Of a DNA stretch of 64,000 nucleotides, positions 52,655 through 62,351 are shown in pieces. The number at the start of each line of letters is the position of its first letter. Within the stretch, counting starts at the first letter, position 1. This stretch comes from Alphaproteobacteria bacterium (GTDB lineage Bacteria; Pseudomonadota; Alphaproteobacteria; Sphingomonadales; Kordiimonadaceae): positions 1 through 64,000 of the forward strand of contig JAJFIS010000029.1 of assembly GCA_021774735.1 (NCBI GenBank), in the 5' to 3' direction. The notes under the pieces were generated by a model. It had not been told where the DNA came from, searched no databases, and saw only the letters and a list, made by a program, of their open reading frames with translations. A program made the translations under genes and the position numbers.

Positions 52655-54808
52655 TTAATCGCTCAATTTTTGCATTAAATAGACCACTTGCAGCGCGTCG
52701 GTATAGGCTCGTTGCTTGAGGTTAGCTGCCGCAGAATGGCCCCCTTCGGTATTTTCATAGTATAGAACCGCGTGGCCCTGTGCCATGGTTTTTGCGGTCA
52801 TCTTGCGGGCGTGCCCCGGGTGAACCCGGTCATCCTTGGTTGAAGTATAGTAAAATACTTCAGGGTAAGTACCGTCCGCTTTCAGGTTTTGGTACGGCGA
52901 ATATTTAGCTATATAGGCACGTTCTTCGGCGATATCTGGATTACCATATTCCCCAACCCATGAGGCACCGGCGAGCAATTTATGATAGCGCAGCATATCA
53001 AGCAGTGGCACCGCAGTGATGACGGCCTTAAATAGATCAGGGCGCTGGGTCGTCATAACGCCCATCAGCAGACCGCCATTGGAACCGCCACGAATGCCAA
53101 GCTTTGCGGCAGTTGTTAGCTTAGCCGCAATGATGTCTTCCGCGATAGCGATGAAGTCGTCATAGGCCAGTTGGCGGTTTTCTTTCAGAACGGATTGGTG
53201 CCACTTTGGCCCATATTCACCGCCGCCGCGAATGTTGGTAAGCACATATGCGCCGCCAGATTCCAACCAGAGCTTATTAACGCCGCCGAGGTAAGAAGGG
53301 GTCATTGAAATCTCAAAACCACCATAACCATAGAGCAATGTTGGTGTGCTGCCATCCATCGGCGTGTCGGCGTGTTTAACGATGAAATAGGGCACTTTGG
53401 TGCCGTCTGACGAGGTGGCGAAATGTTGCTCGGTAACCATGTCGCTGGCGTCAAAGCGCGCGGGCAGGCTTTGCACATCACTGCGGCTGCCATCTTCGGC
53501 AATCAGTTGCAGGGTGTCAGGGGTTAAGAAGCTCTCAAAGTTAACCAGCGCTTGGTCAGACCAATCATCGGTGCTGGTAACACTGATGCGGCCATTCGCT
53601 GGCATATCCACTGTTGTCATTGCCCAACCACCGCTGTTCGGGGTGGCAGTGATTAATTTACCCGTCACATTTTCCAAGAGACCAATGTAAATTTTGCTCT
53701 TGGCGATTGATATGCTTTGGATCGAACTTTCTGCATTTGGCATATAAACAGTTTCTAAGCTATTTTCTGGTTTTCCTGCGATCAGGTCAGCCACTTCAAC
53801 GCTAATCAAAGATCCAGCCTTGGCAATTTTTTCGCCAACGACCCAGTCCGCGCGCATTTGAACCAGCATCTTACTGCCGAGAAAACCTTCAAAATCAATC
53901 TCATGGGGCAAAGGTAAATGCTTGAGCGCGCCATCCACCATTAAATGTATTTCTTGCGTGAAGAAGCTGGGGCCTTTCAGCACGCCGCTATAGGTGCCGT
54001 CTTCGCGGTGGCTGGAAAAAGGAAAGGAGAAGACATCTTCGTGCGTGCCTTCAAAAATCTTTTCTGCCGTATCAAGCGCGGTGCCACGCTTCCAGACCCG
54101 AACTTGGCGGGCATATCCCGAAGCATTCATCGTGCCTTCGCCGAAGTTGGTCGCGACCATAACGGTGTCAGCGTCAACCCAAGCCATGGACTGTTTGCTC
54201 TCGGGGGTGATGAAGCCGTCTTCGACGAAACTTTTGGTCTCCATGTCAAATTCACGGGTAACCACAGCATCGCCGCCGCCGCGAGATAGCCGAATGAGGC
54301 AGCGGTTGTTATCGGGCGCTAGGCAGCTCCTGCCTTTCATGACCCAATTTTCGCCCTCGGTTTTCGCGAGCGCGTCCAAATCTAAAATGGTCTCCCATTC
54401 ACCGCTGTTGCTGGCATAGTCAGTTAGTGGTTTCACCCGCCATAGCCCCCGCACATTGGTCGCGTCTTGCCAATAATTATGGGCTTGTGTACCAATGATG
54501 CTGGCGTATGCGATTTTGTCGGTGGCGTTATAGTCGCTCAAAGACCGCGCCATCAAACCCTCAAAGCGCGCATCATCTTTCAAGCGAGCGAGGGACTTTG
54601 TATTCTGTTCTTCGACCCAAGCTAGGGCCTTTTCGCCTTCAACTTCTTCAAGCCACAGGAAAGGATCTGCCGCTTCTGTGGTTTCTGCCATCGGGGTATT
54701 GCCTTCTTCTGATTTTGTTTGTTCATTCTCTGTGGGGCTGCAGGCACTAACGACGCTTAATGCCACGCCGGTTATAATTGCTGTAAAATATTTTGCTGGG
54801 TATATCAT
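52655..54808 (-). CDS. Prolyl oligopeptidase-family (S9) lipoprotein
   Basis: 717 aa from ATG 54808, preceded by GGAGA. It has a lipoprotein-type signal (VALSVVSAC, lipidated Cys23). Residues to about 420 form the propeller cap and the rest the alpha/beta hydrolase. The catalytic serine is in GIRGGSNGGLLMG, the aspartate in STKDDRVHP and the histidine in EGGHSAA. DPFLWLEEVEGEKALAWVEEQN is the family N-terminal motif. It should cleave short proline-containing peptides at the periplasmic surface. It shares a strand with gloB (28-nt gap) but not an evident pathway. Confidence 0.92.
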   Translation of the reverse strand: MIYPAKYFTAIITGVALSVVSACSPTENEQTKSEEGNTPMAETTEAADPFLWLEEVEGEKALAWVEEQNTKSLARLKDDARFEGLMARSLSDYNATDKIAYASIIGTQAHNYWQDATNVRGLWRVKPLTDYASNSGEWETILDLDALAKTEGENWVMKGRSCLAPDNNRCLIRLSRGGGDAVVTREFDMETKSFVEDGFITPESKQSMAWVDADTVMVATNFGEGTMNASGYARQVRVWKRGTALDTAEKIFEGTHEDVFSFPFSSHREDGTYSGVLKGPSFFTQEIHLMVDGALKHLPLPHEIDFEGFLGSKMLVQMRADWVVGEKIAKAGSLISVEVADLIAGKPENSLETVYMPNAESSIQSISIAKSKIYIGLLENVTGKLITATPNSGGWAMTTVDMPANGRISVTSTDDWSDQALVNFESFLTPDTLQLIAEDGSRSDVQSLPARFDASDMVTEQHFATSSDGTKVPYFIVKHADTPMDGSTPTLLYGYGGFEISMTPSYLGGVNKLWLESGGAYVLTNIRGGGEYGPKWHQSVLKENRQLAYDDFIAIAEDIIAAKLTTAAKLGIRGGSNGGLLMGVMTTQRPDLFKAVITAVPLLDMLRYHKLLAGASWVGEYGNPDIAEERAYIAKYSPYQNLKADGTYPEVFYYTSTKDDRVHPGHARKMTAKTMAQGHAVLYYENTEGGHSAAANLKQRAYTDALQVVYLMQKLSD

Positions 54809-54836
54809 TATTATCTTCTCCAATGGTTTGGGCTTT

Positions 54837-55607
54837 TTAGCCTCTGAAAGTATCTTTTAAGGAGCGCGTTTTGGCGAATATTACGACGCGGTCTGCACCG
54901 TTCAGGCCAATATTGGCAGCTAGTATAGGGTCATTGGTGCGTAGAAATGGGTTGGTAGCCAGTTCATCACCCATCAAGCTTGGCACGGTGGCGGTGCCAG
55001 CATTGCGCAGGGCAGTGATGGTCTCCATTCGCTTGATCAGGGCTTGATTGTCTGGATCAATGCTCAGGGCAAATTTGCCGTTGGAGAGCGTATATTCATG
55101 GGCGCAGTAAATGCGGGTATCGGCGGGCAGGGCGGCCATTTTATCGAGCGAGTTTAACATTTGTGCTGGGTTGCCTTCAAACATGCGGCCGCAGCCCAGG
55201 GCAAAAAGCGCGTCCCCACAAAATAACGCTGAGGCAGTTTTGAAATGGTAAGCGCAGTGGCCTAATGTATGGCCAGGCACATCATAAACGTCCGCGATAT
55301 GGTCGCCGAAGGTGAAGGTTTCCCCGTCACTAAGGGCAATATCAATGCCCGGAATGCGGCGCTCGTCCGCCTTGGGGCCCACAATGGTGCAGCCATATTT
55401 GGCTTTCAGCGCCATATTCGCCCCCACATGGTCGCCGTGGTGGTGGGTGTTTAAAATAAAATCAAGCTGCCAACCGCGGCTCATTAGTTCATCAACCACC
55501 GGGGCTTCAACCGCCGGGTCCACCACCGCCGTTAAGCCGGTGGCATGGTCATGCAAAAGATAAATATAATTATCCGACATTACCGCTATTTGAACTATGT
55601 CCAGCAT
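54837..55607 (-). CDS. gloB: Hydroxyacylglutathione hydrolase (glyoxalase II)
   Basis: 256 aa of the metallo-beta-lactamase fold. The binuclear metal motif is THHHGDHVG, with further ligands in GHTLGHCAYH and FCGDALFALGCGRMFEG. The C-terminal substrate-binding helix region NPFLRTNDP is typical. It hydrolyses S-D-lactoylglutathione to lactate and glutathione, completing methylglyoxal detoxification. It lies between the S9 lipoprotein and the methyltransferase-like gene on the same strand, 50 nt from the latter. Confidence 0.95.
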   Translation of the reverse strand: MLDIVQIAVMSDNYIYLLHDHATGLTAVVDPAVEAPVVDELMSRGWQLDFILNTHHHGDHVGANMALKAKYGCTIVGPKADERRIPGIDIALSDGETFTFGDHIADVYDVPGHTLGHCAYHFKTASALFCGDALFALGCGRMFEGNPAQMLNSLDKMAALPADTRIYCAHEYTLSNGKFALSIDPDNQALIKRMETITALRNAGTATVPSLMGDELATNPFLRTNDPILAANIGLNGADRVVIFAKTRSLKDTFRG

Positions 55608-55657
55608 TAGAAGTCACCTTAACCTATTAAATCATCAATTAATGTCAGCATGAGATA

Positions 55658-56440
55658 TCAGCCCGCAAATGTCCAGCATCCAACGGTCATGCTTATATCG
55701 GTTTTACGGTCAACCTCACCTTTGGGCGCGATATGCCATGACCATTTATCCAGCGGGTCACTGGACAGTATGCCCGGCTGGACGCTTTGGATCAGGTCTA
55801 ATTCTTTGCCGCGCGATTCGATGCGCTCAAAATCGCTTATTACCAGAACCTGCCCGCCGTGGGCCTTAAGGGCGTTCATATGGCTGCGCTGCAAAGCCAC
55901 CATTAAATGGCTCTCGGCTTCGCTCACCGGCGGCACCTCAAGGAAGGCAAGCGGCAACTGCGACAATATATTCAGCGATATAACCAGATCAGCGCTATCA
56001 ATTGGCAAAGGCGCACTTGTGGGCGGAATAGGGGTGCTCTGAGCGTCCTCATCCCATGCATCCCACGCTTGTGCCAGCCCCGTCAGGTCAGCATTAACCA
56101 GCGTGAAGTTCTTAATGAGGCGGGCCCGCAGTCGCGCAGCGGGCAGATGGACCATATCGACCAGCATAATTTCCGCGCCGTGCTTGGCCAGCGCCCGCAC
56201 GGGCATATCGAGCCACGCTCCGGAGCCTAAAATGACGATTTTGCCCGTGGATGGCACTTGGCTAATAGCGCTCTTGATGGCTTTTTTGCAGGCCTTCAAG
56301 TGGGGCCGCCAAGCGCGAAAGCAACGGGTGTGCCGGGCGCTGATGCCAACAGCCTCGTATAAATAACCCATCCGCCGCGCTAGCTTTTCATGCGCAGTTT
56401 TTGTCGGCGTGATAGTGGCGGTCAATACTTCAAGTATCAT
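55658..56440 (-). CDS. Rossmann-fold methyltransferase-like protein
   Basis: 260 aa. IVILGSGAWLDMPVRALAKHGAEIMLVDMVHLPAAR resembles SAM motif I followed by an acidic ribose-binding residue, and SADLVISLNILSQLPLAFLE could be motif II. The remaining sequence does not match a family I know. It overlaps the hisI stop by four bases, so it is translated with histidine genes, though no histidine role follows. The N-terminal region (KLARRMGYLYEAVGISARHTRC) is basic and may bind RNA or another acidic partner. Confidence 0.6.
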   Translation of the reverse strand: MILEVLTATITPTKTAHEKLARRMGYLYEAVGISARHTRCFRAWRPHLKACKKAIKSAISQVPSTGKIVILGSGAWLDMPVRALAKHGAEIMLVDMVHLPAARLRARLIKNFTLVNADLTGLAQAWDAWDEDAQSTPIPPTSAPLPIDSADLVISLNILSQLPLAFLEVPPVSEAESHLMVALQRSHMNALKAHGGQVLVISDFERIESRGKELDLIQSVQPGILSSDPLDKWSWHIAPKGEVDRKTDISMTVGCWTFAG

Positions 56441-56859
56441 TCAGCCATAACCAGCTTCCAGCCGTCGCCGTCTGCGCCGCCGTCATCGCCCAGTGGTATA
56501 ATGCGGTAAAAGCAGCTGGCGCGCCCGGTGTGGCAACAGCCGCCGCCGGATTGCTTGACAATATAGTGCAGGCAATCTTGGTCGCAGTCGGTGCGTATTT
56601 CCGTCATATATTGAATTTCGCCGCTGGTAGCGCCCTTATGCCAGAGCGTCTCCCGTGAGCGGCTAAAATAATGGGCCTCACCGGTTTTAAGGGTGAGCTC
56701 CACGGCTTCTACACTCGCCCAAGCTTGCATCAGCAGCTTGCCGGTGTCGGCGCAGGTGGTGACCACGGGTATCAACCCGCGATCATCAAATTTTAGGGCA
56801 AGTTTGTCGCCGTTCTCAAGTTCATCGCGGTCATCGCGCCCGGCCATGGTGATCGCCAT
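56437..56859 (-). CDS. hisI: Phosphoribosyl-AMP cyclohydrolase
   Basis: 140 aa, a stand-alone HisI opening the adenine ring of phosphoribosyl-AMP in histidine synthesis. LIPVVTTCADTGKLLMQAW, FSRSRETLWHKGATSGE, and the Zn/Mg motif DCDQDCLHYIV with HTGRASCFYR are all present. It lacks the HisE fusion found in other bacteria. It begins 12 nt after folE, the usual alphaproteobacterial folE-hisI pairing with an Fe-S scaffold gene nearby. Confidence 0.95.
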   Translation of the reverse strand: MAITMAGRDDRDELENGDKLALKFDDRGLIPVVTTCADTGKLLMQAWASVEAVELTLKTGEAHYFSRSRETLWHKGATSGEIQYMTEIRTDCDQDCLHYIVKQSGGGCCHTGRASCFYRIIPLGDDGGADGDGWKLVMAE

Positions 56860-56871
56860 CGGATTTATCCT

Positions 56872-57501
56872 TTATCCTCTGACCAAATCCCAAAAGCGCC
56901 GTTCCATATCAGGCTCGCGGAAGCAACCCCGGAACTGGCGGGTAATGGTGTAAACATCAGGCTTTTTAACGCCGCGCGTGGTCATGCACTGGTGAGCAGC
57001 GTCCAGCACAATGGCAACGCCCTTGGGCTTTAAGGCCTTTTCAATGGCATCGGCGATTTGCGCAGTCATGGTTTCCTGCGTTTGCAAGCGGCGGGCAAAA
57101 ATATCAATCACACGCGCTAGCTTGGAAATACCCACCACTTTACCGTCGGGCATATAGGCGATGTGCGCCTTGCCGATAATCGGCACCATGTGATGTTCGC
57201 AGTGGCTCTCAACGCGAATATCGCGCAGCACGACCATATCGTCGTAGCCTTCTACCTCCTCAAACGTGCGCATCAACACTTCAACCGGGTCTTCTTTGTA
57301 GCCCGCGAAAAATTCTTCATAGGCGTTAACAACGCGCTTGGGCGTATCAAGCAGGCCTTCACGGGTGGGGTCATCACCGGCCCAACGCAGCAGGGTTAAT
57401 ACGGCGGCTTCGGCTTCTTTTCGACTGGGGCGAACATCGGTGTCTGATTCAGAGACCTTCAGTTCAAGGCCCTCTTCGGGCCTTTCAAGTACGGCATCCA
57501 T
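56872..57501 (-). CDS. folE: GTP cyclohydrolase I
   Basis: 209 aa from ATG 57501, which has AAGGA about nine bases upstream; the longer reading to 57552 is unlikely. It catalyses GTP to 7,8-dihydroneopterin triphosphate, the first step of folate synthesis. Zinc and catalytic motifs include [33 protein letters not shown] and [15 protein letters not shown]. It is divergent from the Fe-S scaffold gene across 155 bp. Confidence 0.95.
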   Translation of the reverse strand: MDAVLERPEEGLELKVSESDTDVRPSRKEAEAAVLTLLRWAGDDPTREGLLDTPKRVVNAYEEFFAGYKEDPVEVLMRTFEEVEGYDDMVVLRDIRVESHCEHHMVPIIGKAHIAYMPDGKVVGISKLARVIDIFARRLQTQETMTAQIADAIEKALKPKGVAIVLDAAHQCMTTRGVKKPDVYTITRQFRGCFREPDMERRFWDLVRG

Positions 57502-57656
57502 GACAGATGTCCTTTCAATTGTGAGCGCGGCGGCAAACTGTAGCGACCGCATAAGTGCAATTTAAGACGGTTTTGGTATGATTTCAAGGGGACAAGGGGA
57601 AACTTTACAAAAAAGTGAGCTTGGCAAGGCCGCAAGATCGCCGTATGTAGGCAGTT

Positions 57657-58088
57657 ATGAGCGAACTTTACACAAAAGATATTTTACGGTTGGCGGCGAT
57701 GATCCCCTTGCACGAGCGTTTGGAAGGGGCTGATTTTAGCATCACCCGCACCAGCAGGGTGTGCGGCAGCAAGGTCAGTGTTGATATCAGTTTTGAGGGT
57801 GGGCGAATAAGTGCCTTCGGTCAGCAAGTTAATGCCTGCGCACTGGGCCAAGCCTCGGCTTCGCTGCTTGCGCGTAAGGTCATAGGGCTGGATGATAAAG
57901 CGCTAAAGGCAGGCCGGGAAATGTTTCAAGGGCTGATAAAAGACGGTGCAATAATCACGGACCCTGACTGGGCTGGCTTTAACCAGTTGGCGGTGGTACG
58001 GGACCATCCCAGCCGGCATATGTCGGTCATGCTGCCTTTTGAAGCCTTAATCATAGCTTTTGATATGCTTGAAAAGTCAAACGCCTAA
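57657..58088 (+). CDS. NifU/IscU-like iron-sulfur scaffold protein
   Basis: 143 aa related to the IscU/NifU N-terminal scaffold. RLAAMIPLHERLEGADFSITRTSRVCGSKVSVDISFEGGRISAFGQQVNACALGQASASLLA places two cysteines (Cys36 and Cys61) as in the alphaproteobacterial family beside folE-hisI. The third ligand cysteine of classical IscU is not obvious, so cluster assembly is inferred. It overlaps the convergent selO gene by 12 nt. Confidence 0.85.
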   Translation: MSELYTKDILRLAAMIPLHERLEGADFSITRTSRVCGSKVSVDISFEGGRISAFGQQVNACALGQASASLLARKVIGLDDKALKAGREMFQGLIKDGAIITDPDWAGFNQLAVVRDHPSRHMSVMLPFEALIIAFDMLEKSNA

Positions 58089-59486
58089 GGCTTCACCCAT
58101 CTGGCGGATGGCCTCAATTTTGCTATAGAGCGGCTGCCAATCATCACTATCAGCGATATGGGCCCAGAGCGTCTCCACCTCTTCGATCAACATGGTGCAA
58201 GGCGCATTTTGCTTAAAATAAGGGTGGTCGAGTTTTTGCGCGTCAATCACCTCATAGCTTGTAATGGCATTCATGAAACCTTCGGCGGCTTTGCTGGCAT
58301 AGTGCTTCTGCGCCGGGCTTTTTGCAGCGCGGTCTCGGCTGGCACCACCACCAAACCAGTCAAAGAATGTTTGCGCGTACCCTGCCCCGGTGCGCGACAT
58401 GAATTCATGCAGATGGGTTAGCATGGCTCCGTCTTCCGCTTGGCTTTTGGGCTTGACGCCAAGGCGCTGCATCAGGGCGCGGTGCATCGCCCCCTCAAAG
58501 CGCTTGGGATATTGTTCCACTATATCAAGCAGGTCCTTTTCCGGTATCAGGGCGCTGAAGGCCCCGGCTAATTGATATAGATCCCATTGGATCGCTTGTG
58601 GCTGTCGGCCATAAGCATAAAGGCCGCGCTCATCAAAGTAAGCGGCGGTAAATTCAGGCTCAAAGTGGGGCAGGAAGCGCCACGGCCCATAGTCAAAGCT
58701 TTCACCAGTGACATTGATATTATCGCTGTTGAGCACCCCGTGGACAAAGCCCGACGCCATGGTTTCTGCTGCCAATTGGGCGGTAGTGCTGGTAACAAAA
58801 TCAAGCAATTTCAGCATGTTGTCTTTGCTATCGGCGCTTGAGCTTTCACCGAAATAGGTGGTGAGAACATAGTTGGTTAGCTGTTCAAGGCGGACATTAT
58901 CTTGAATAAAGCTAAGGCGCTGGAAGGTGCCGATGCGGATATGGCCGTGGCTCAAGCGGGTGAGAACGCTGGAGCGCGTCGGGGAGGGCTCATCGCCGCG
59001 CATCAGCTCTTCATGGGTTTCAATGAGCGAGAAGCTTTTGCTGGTGTTGACGCCGAGCGCTTCCAGCATTTCGGTTGCGAGTATCTCTCGTACGCCGCCC
59101 TTGAGCGTTAAGCGGCCATCGCCTGAGCGACTATGGGGGGTGGTGCCGCTGCCCTTGGTGCCAAGGTCGAGCAGGCGACCGCTATCATCACGCATTTGAG
59201 CGAATAGAAAACCGCGCCCGTCACCAATCTCAGGGTTATAAACCCTGAACTGATGACCATGATAGCGCTGGGCGAGCGGTTGAGGGAGGTTATCTTTTAG
59301 GGGCTTGAAATGGCCAAAATGCTGGATCCAATCATCATCGCTTAAGCCATCAAGACCGACCGTAGCCGCTGCACGGTCATTGCGGTAGCGCAATGTAAGA
59401 TTACTGAATTTGGCGGCCTCGACAATATCCGCGAATCCTTCACCGAGGGTAAGGAAACAAGGATCGGCTATATAGGGGGTGCTCAT
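58077..59486 (-). CDS. selO: Protein adenylyltransferase SelO (YdiU)
   Basis: 469 aa pseudokinase-fold enzyme that transfers AMP to Ser/Thr/Tyr of target proteins. The family signatures are present: YHGHQFRVYNPEIGDGRGFLFAQM, DLGTKGSGTTPHSRSGDGRLTLKGGVREILATEMLEALG, and the metal/ATP site VHGVLNSDNINVTGESFDYGPWRFL. The selenocysteine-like C-terminal CxxU/CxxC motif of longer homologues is absent; the protein ends at RQMGEALGV. It starts within a 4-nt overlap of the nitroreductase stop. Confidence 0.93.
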   Translation of the reverse strand: MSTPYIADPCFLTLGEGFADIVEAAKFSNLTLRYRNDRAAATVGLDGLSDDDWIQHFGHFKPLKDNLPQPLAQRYHGHQFRVYNPEIGDGRGFLFAQMRDDSGRLLDLGTKGSGTTPHSRSGDGRLTLKGGVREILATEMLEALGVNTSKSFSLIETHEELMRGDEPSPTRSSVLTRLSHGHIRIGTFQRLSFIQDNVRLEQLTNYVLTTYFGESSSADSKDNMLKLLDFVTSTTAQLAAETMASGFVHGVLNSDNINVTGESFDYGPWRFLPHFEPEFTAAYFDERGLYAYGRQPQAIQWDLYQLAGAFSALIPEKDLLDIVEQYPKRFEGAMHRALMQRLGVKPKSQAEDGAMLTHLHEFMSRTGAGYAQTFFDWFGGGASRDRAAKSPAQKHYASKAAEGFMNAITSYEVIDAQKLDHPYFKQNAPCTMLIEEVETLWAHIADSDDWQPLYSKIEAIRQMGEALGV

Positions 59487-60076
59487 CTAGGCATACCTAT
59501 GGTGACCCGATCTTCAAAGGATGGGCGGGGGCGCTCGCTTGGCACGCGCCCCATGCTGCCAATAAAAATAAAGCCTGCGATCCTCTCACCGCCAGTCAGA
59601 CCAAGCCCGCGCATGACATCTGCTGATGAGGCAGCCCAGCCGGTTAGCCACTGGGCGACAAAGCCTTTGGCATGCACGGCATTGATAAGATTTTGACAGG
59701 CAGCACCGGTTGACAGTTGTTGCTCCCACTTGGGGATGGCTTTCTTCGTATCTGAAGGGCTGTAGACCGCAACAATAAGCAAGGGGGCTTGGGTGGCATA
59801 GCCTGCCATTTTGGCCGCTGTATCATCGCTGACATCGCCTTCGGACAATAAGCTTGTTTCGATCAGGTCTCCTAATTTTTCTTGCTGGGCTTTACTGTCC
59901 AGTAGTATGAAGCGCCAAGGAGCCAGCTTGCCGTGGTCCGGCACCCGCATGGCGGCGGCCATAATGGCGCGTATTGTGGCATGGCCAGGGCCCGGCTCTA
60001 CCATGTCGCGGGTTTTAACCGAGCGGCGGTTGATCAGAAAATCATAGGCGTCTGGCGCTGGCTCATTAAACGGCAT
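59483..60076 (-). CDS. Nitroreductase-family protein
   Basis: 197 aa FMN-dependent fold: YDFLINRRSVKTRDM (FMN phosphate site), RVPDHGKLAPWRFILLDSKA, AAACQNLINAVHAKGFVAQWLTGW and AGFIFIGSMGRVPSERPRPSFED. This matches the YdjA-like group, which reduces nitro compounds or quinones with NAD(P)H. The physiological substrate is unknown. Its stop overlaps the start of selO, so it is translationally coupled. It is divergent from the TonB receptor gene. Confidence 0.88.
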   Translation of the reverse strand: MPFNEPAPDAYDFLINRRSVKTRDMVEPGPGHATIRAIMAAAMRVPDHGKLAPWRFILLDSKAQQEKLGDLIETSLLSEGDVSDDTAAKMAGYATQAPLLIVAVYSPSDTKKAIPKWEQQLSTGAACQNLINAVHAKGFVAQWLTGWAASSADVMRGLGLTGGERIAGFIFIGSMGRVPSERPRPSFEDRVTIGMPR

Positions 60077-60207
60077 CTAAAATGTTACTTTCTCGTTGGC
60101 TTATTTGTGAGTTGCGGGCAGTATTCCCACTCGCTAGTCTTTGGTGTTAGAGTTTAGGGTAAATGGCTTGAGCAGAAAAGTCAGAAAAAGAATTAGGAGT
60201 TATTTGT

Positions 60208-62274
60208 ATATTTAAATCTCTCTTAGTTGCAGCATTTTTTGTGACCTTTACAATCGGCACAGCGCAAGCGGCAGAGGATGATCCGCAAGAAATCATTGTT
60301 GCAGATGTTTTGCGCAGGCCATTTTCTAGCAATAAGCATGCCCATACCCGGGTGTTAGACGGCGCTGCCTTGCAGCAAATGCCGGCACTTCGGCTTGATC
60401 AGATATTGCTCAGCGTGCAGGGGGCGAGCTTGTTTCGCCGCGCCGATAGCTTAACCGCTCACCCCACGGCGCAGGGCCTAAACTTGCAGCCAATTGGCGG
60501 CAATGCTGCGGGTCGGGCATTGGTGTTGCTTGACGGGGTTCCACTGAACGACCCGTTCGGTGGCTGGGTAAATTGGTCATCGCTTGATGTAGGTTCTATG
60601 GACCGGGTTTCACTGGTGCGCTCTGGGGCAATTGGTGTCTTAGGGTCACAAGCTTTAACGGGCACTTTGATGCTGGAAAGTACAGAAATTCAAGATATTG
60701 GGGGTAAGGTGAGGCTATCTTATGGTAACCGCAACACCAAAAATGTGACAGTCCAAATGGGGTTCAAAAGCACTAAAGGATATTTATCGATTGCGGGCCA
60801 TGGCTTTGACACGGATGGCGTTCATTTATTAGCAAGTGAGCAGCGGGGCGCGGCGGACGTGCGGGCGGCCAGTGATGCGTACGGTGTGACCCTGCGCGCT
60901 GGTTATGATATTGCTCCAAACACCAAGCTGGCCTCGACCTTTCGGTGGTTCAATGAGATGCGCGTGAATGGCATCGACGGCGCGCTGAACAGCACAGAAG
61001 GGATTGATGCATCCCTGCGCCTGATGTTAGAGCGCGACCAAATGGACCATGAAGTGACGGTCTATTATCAGTACCGCGATTTTGAGAATATTTTTGTCGC
61101 TGCCCGCGATGATAGAGCGACCACACGCCCTGTGCTTAATCAATTTGATGTTCCGGGTCGGGGCTTTGGTGCCACCATCAGAAATATATGGGCATTTGAT
61201 GAGGGCAGTTTAGAGTTTGGCGCAGACTTCCAGCACAAGCGAGGCGCGACCAACGAACAGTTCCGTAACTTAGGTGCTGGCTTCACGCGGTTACGCAGGG
61301 CAGGCGGTGAGCAAAATCTTACGGGGGCTTACCTTCATTACAGGCAGGAAATATCCGGCTTTGCATTCAGCGGAAATTTGCGCTTTAACCACTATCGCAC
61401 TTTTAATGGCAGCCGCAGAGAGCATGATATCGCCTTGGGCACCCTTCTGCGCGACGAAGATATAAGTGATGTATCTGGTTCTGTTTTAACGGGCCGGTTG
61501 GAAGCTCAGAAGCAAATTGCCGGGGCGTTTAAGCTGAGCGGCGCGCTCTATAAAACTTACCGCCTTCCGACGATCAATGAATATTACCGGCCCTTCAGGG
61601 TGGTGAATGATATTACTGAGGCCAACGCTAACCTGACACATGAGCGTTTGTTTGGGCTGGAAATTAGGCTGCACTATCAACCACTTGCAACCGTTGAGCT
61701 GTCGGCGACATACCACCGTAATTGGTTAAAAGACGGTATCGGCAATGTCACCATTGGCTTTGGCCCGGGCTTTTTCCCGCTTGGTGGTTTTGTGCCTGCG
61801 GGTGGCAGCTTGCGCCAACGCACCAATGTAGACGAGAGCATCACCGATGCTTTGGAACTGGACGCCAGTGTTGGTTTTTATGATAATTTCACCCTCCGCT
61901 TTAGCTATCTATACGCTGATGCCCGCATTACGAAATTTGCCGCTATGCCAGCACTTATTGGCAATCGACCTGTGCAAACGCCGCGTCACACCATCAGTAG
62001 CGGTCTTACATGGAACGGCGTGAAAGGCCATTGGTTTACCCTGCAAGCGCGCTATATATCGGGCCAATATGACGATGATACAAATGAGCGCTGGCTAAGC
62101 TCTGCCCTGACTGTTGATGCCGGTTTATCTGTGCCTGTGAGCGATGCAATAAGTTTGCGCATGGACGCTGAGAATATTTTTGACGCTAAGGTTATCGCGG
62201 CGCTGTCCTCATCAGGTCTTGAAACACTGGCCAAACGTCGGGCGTTCAGAGCGAGCATCAATCTGACATTTTAA
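60208..62274 (+). CDS. TonB-dependent outer membrane receptor with candidate AUA start
   Basis: With a start at ATA 60208 the product is 688 aa and begins with a proper signal peptide (FKSLLVAAFFVTFTIGTAQA after Met). AGGAG lies eight bases before that codon. The first standard start, GTG 60241, would leave a leader of only about nine residues. A plug domain (LDGAALQQMPALRLDQILLSVQGASLFRRADS, RALVLLDGVPLNDPFGGWVNW) precedes a 22-strand barrel ending in ...RASINLTF, with terminal phenylalanine. The ligand is unknown; no vitamin B12 riboswitch was seen. The gene is divergent from the nitroreductase. Confidence 0.85.
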   Translation: MFKSLLVAAFFVTFTIGTAQAAEDDPQEIIVADVLRRPFSSNKHAHTRVLDGAALQQMPALRLDQILLSVQGASLFRRADSLTAHPTAQGLNLQPIGGNAAGRALVLLDGVPLNDPFGGWVNWSSLDVGSMDRVSLVRSGAIGVLGSQALTGTLMLESTEIQDIGGKVRLSYGNRNTKNVTVQMGFKSTKGYLSIAGHGFDTDGVHLLASEQRGAADVRAASDAYGVTLRAGYDIAPNTKLASTFRWFNEMRVNGIDGALNSTEGIDASLRLMLERDQMDHEVTVYYQYRDFENIFVAARDDRATTRPVLNQFDVPGRGFGATIRNIWAFDEGSLEFGADFQHKRGATNEQFRNLGAGFTRLRRAGGEQNLTGAYLHYRQEISGFAFSGNLRFNHYRTFNGSRREHDIALGTLLRDEDISDVSGSVLTGRLEAQKQIAGAFKLSGALYKTYRLPTINEYYRPFRVVNDITEANANLTHERLFGLEIRLHYQPLATVELSATYHRNWLKDGIGNVTIGFGPGFFPLGGFVPAGGSLRQRTNVDESITDALELDASVGFYDNFTLRFSYLYADARITKFAAMPALIGNRPVQTPRHTISSGLTWNGVKGHWFTLQARYISGQYDDDTNERWLSSALTVDAGLSVPVSDAISLRMDAENIFDAKVIAALSSSGLETLAKRRAFRASINLTF

Positions 62275-62351
62275 GGTCTGATAGATATTCATAACAATGA
62301 TTTTATTGGCAAATATTTCCATTTCTCACCGCTCTACTATAATCTAAAGTC

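Noticed and set aside
60077-60207. Cobalamin riboswitch before the TonB receptor
   Set aside because: No B12 box-like sequence or expected stems; the gap is only 131 bp.
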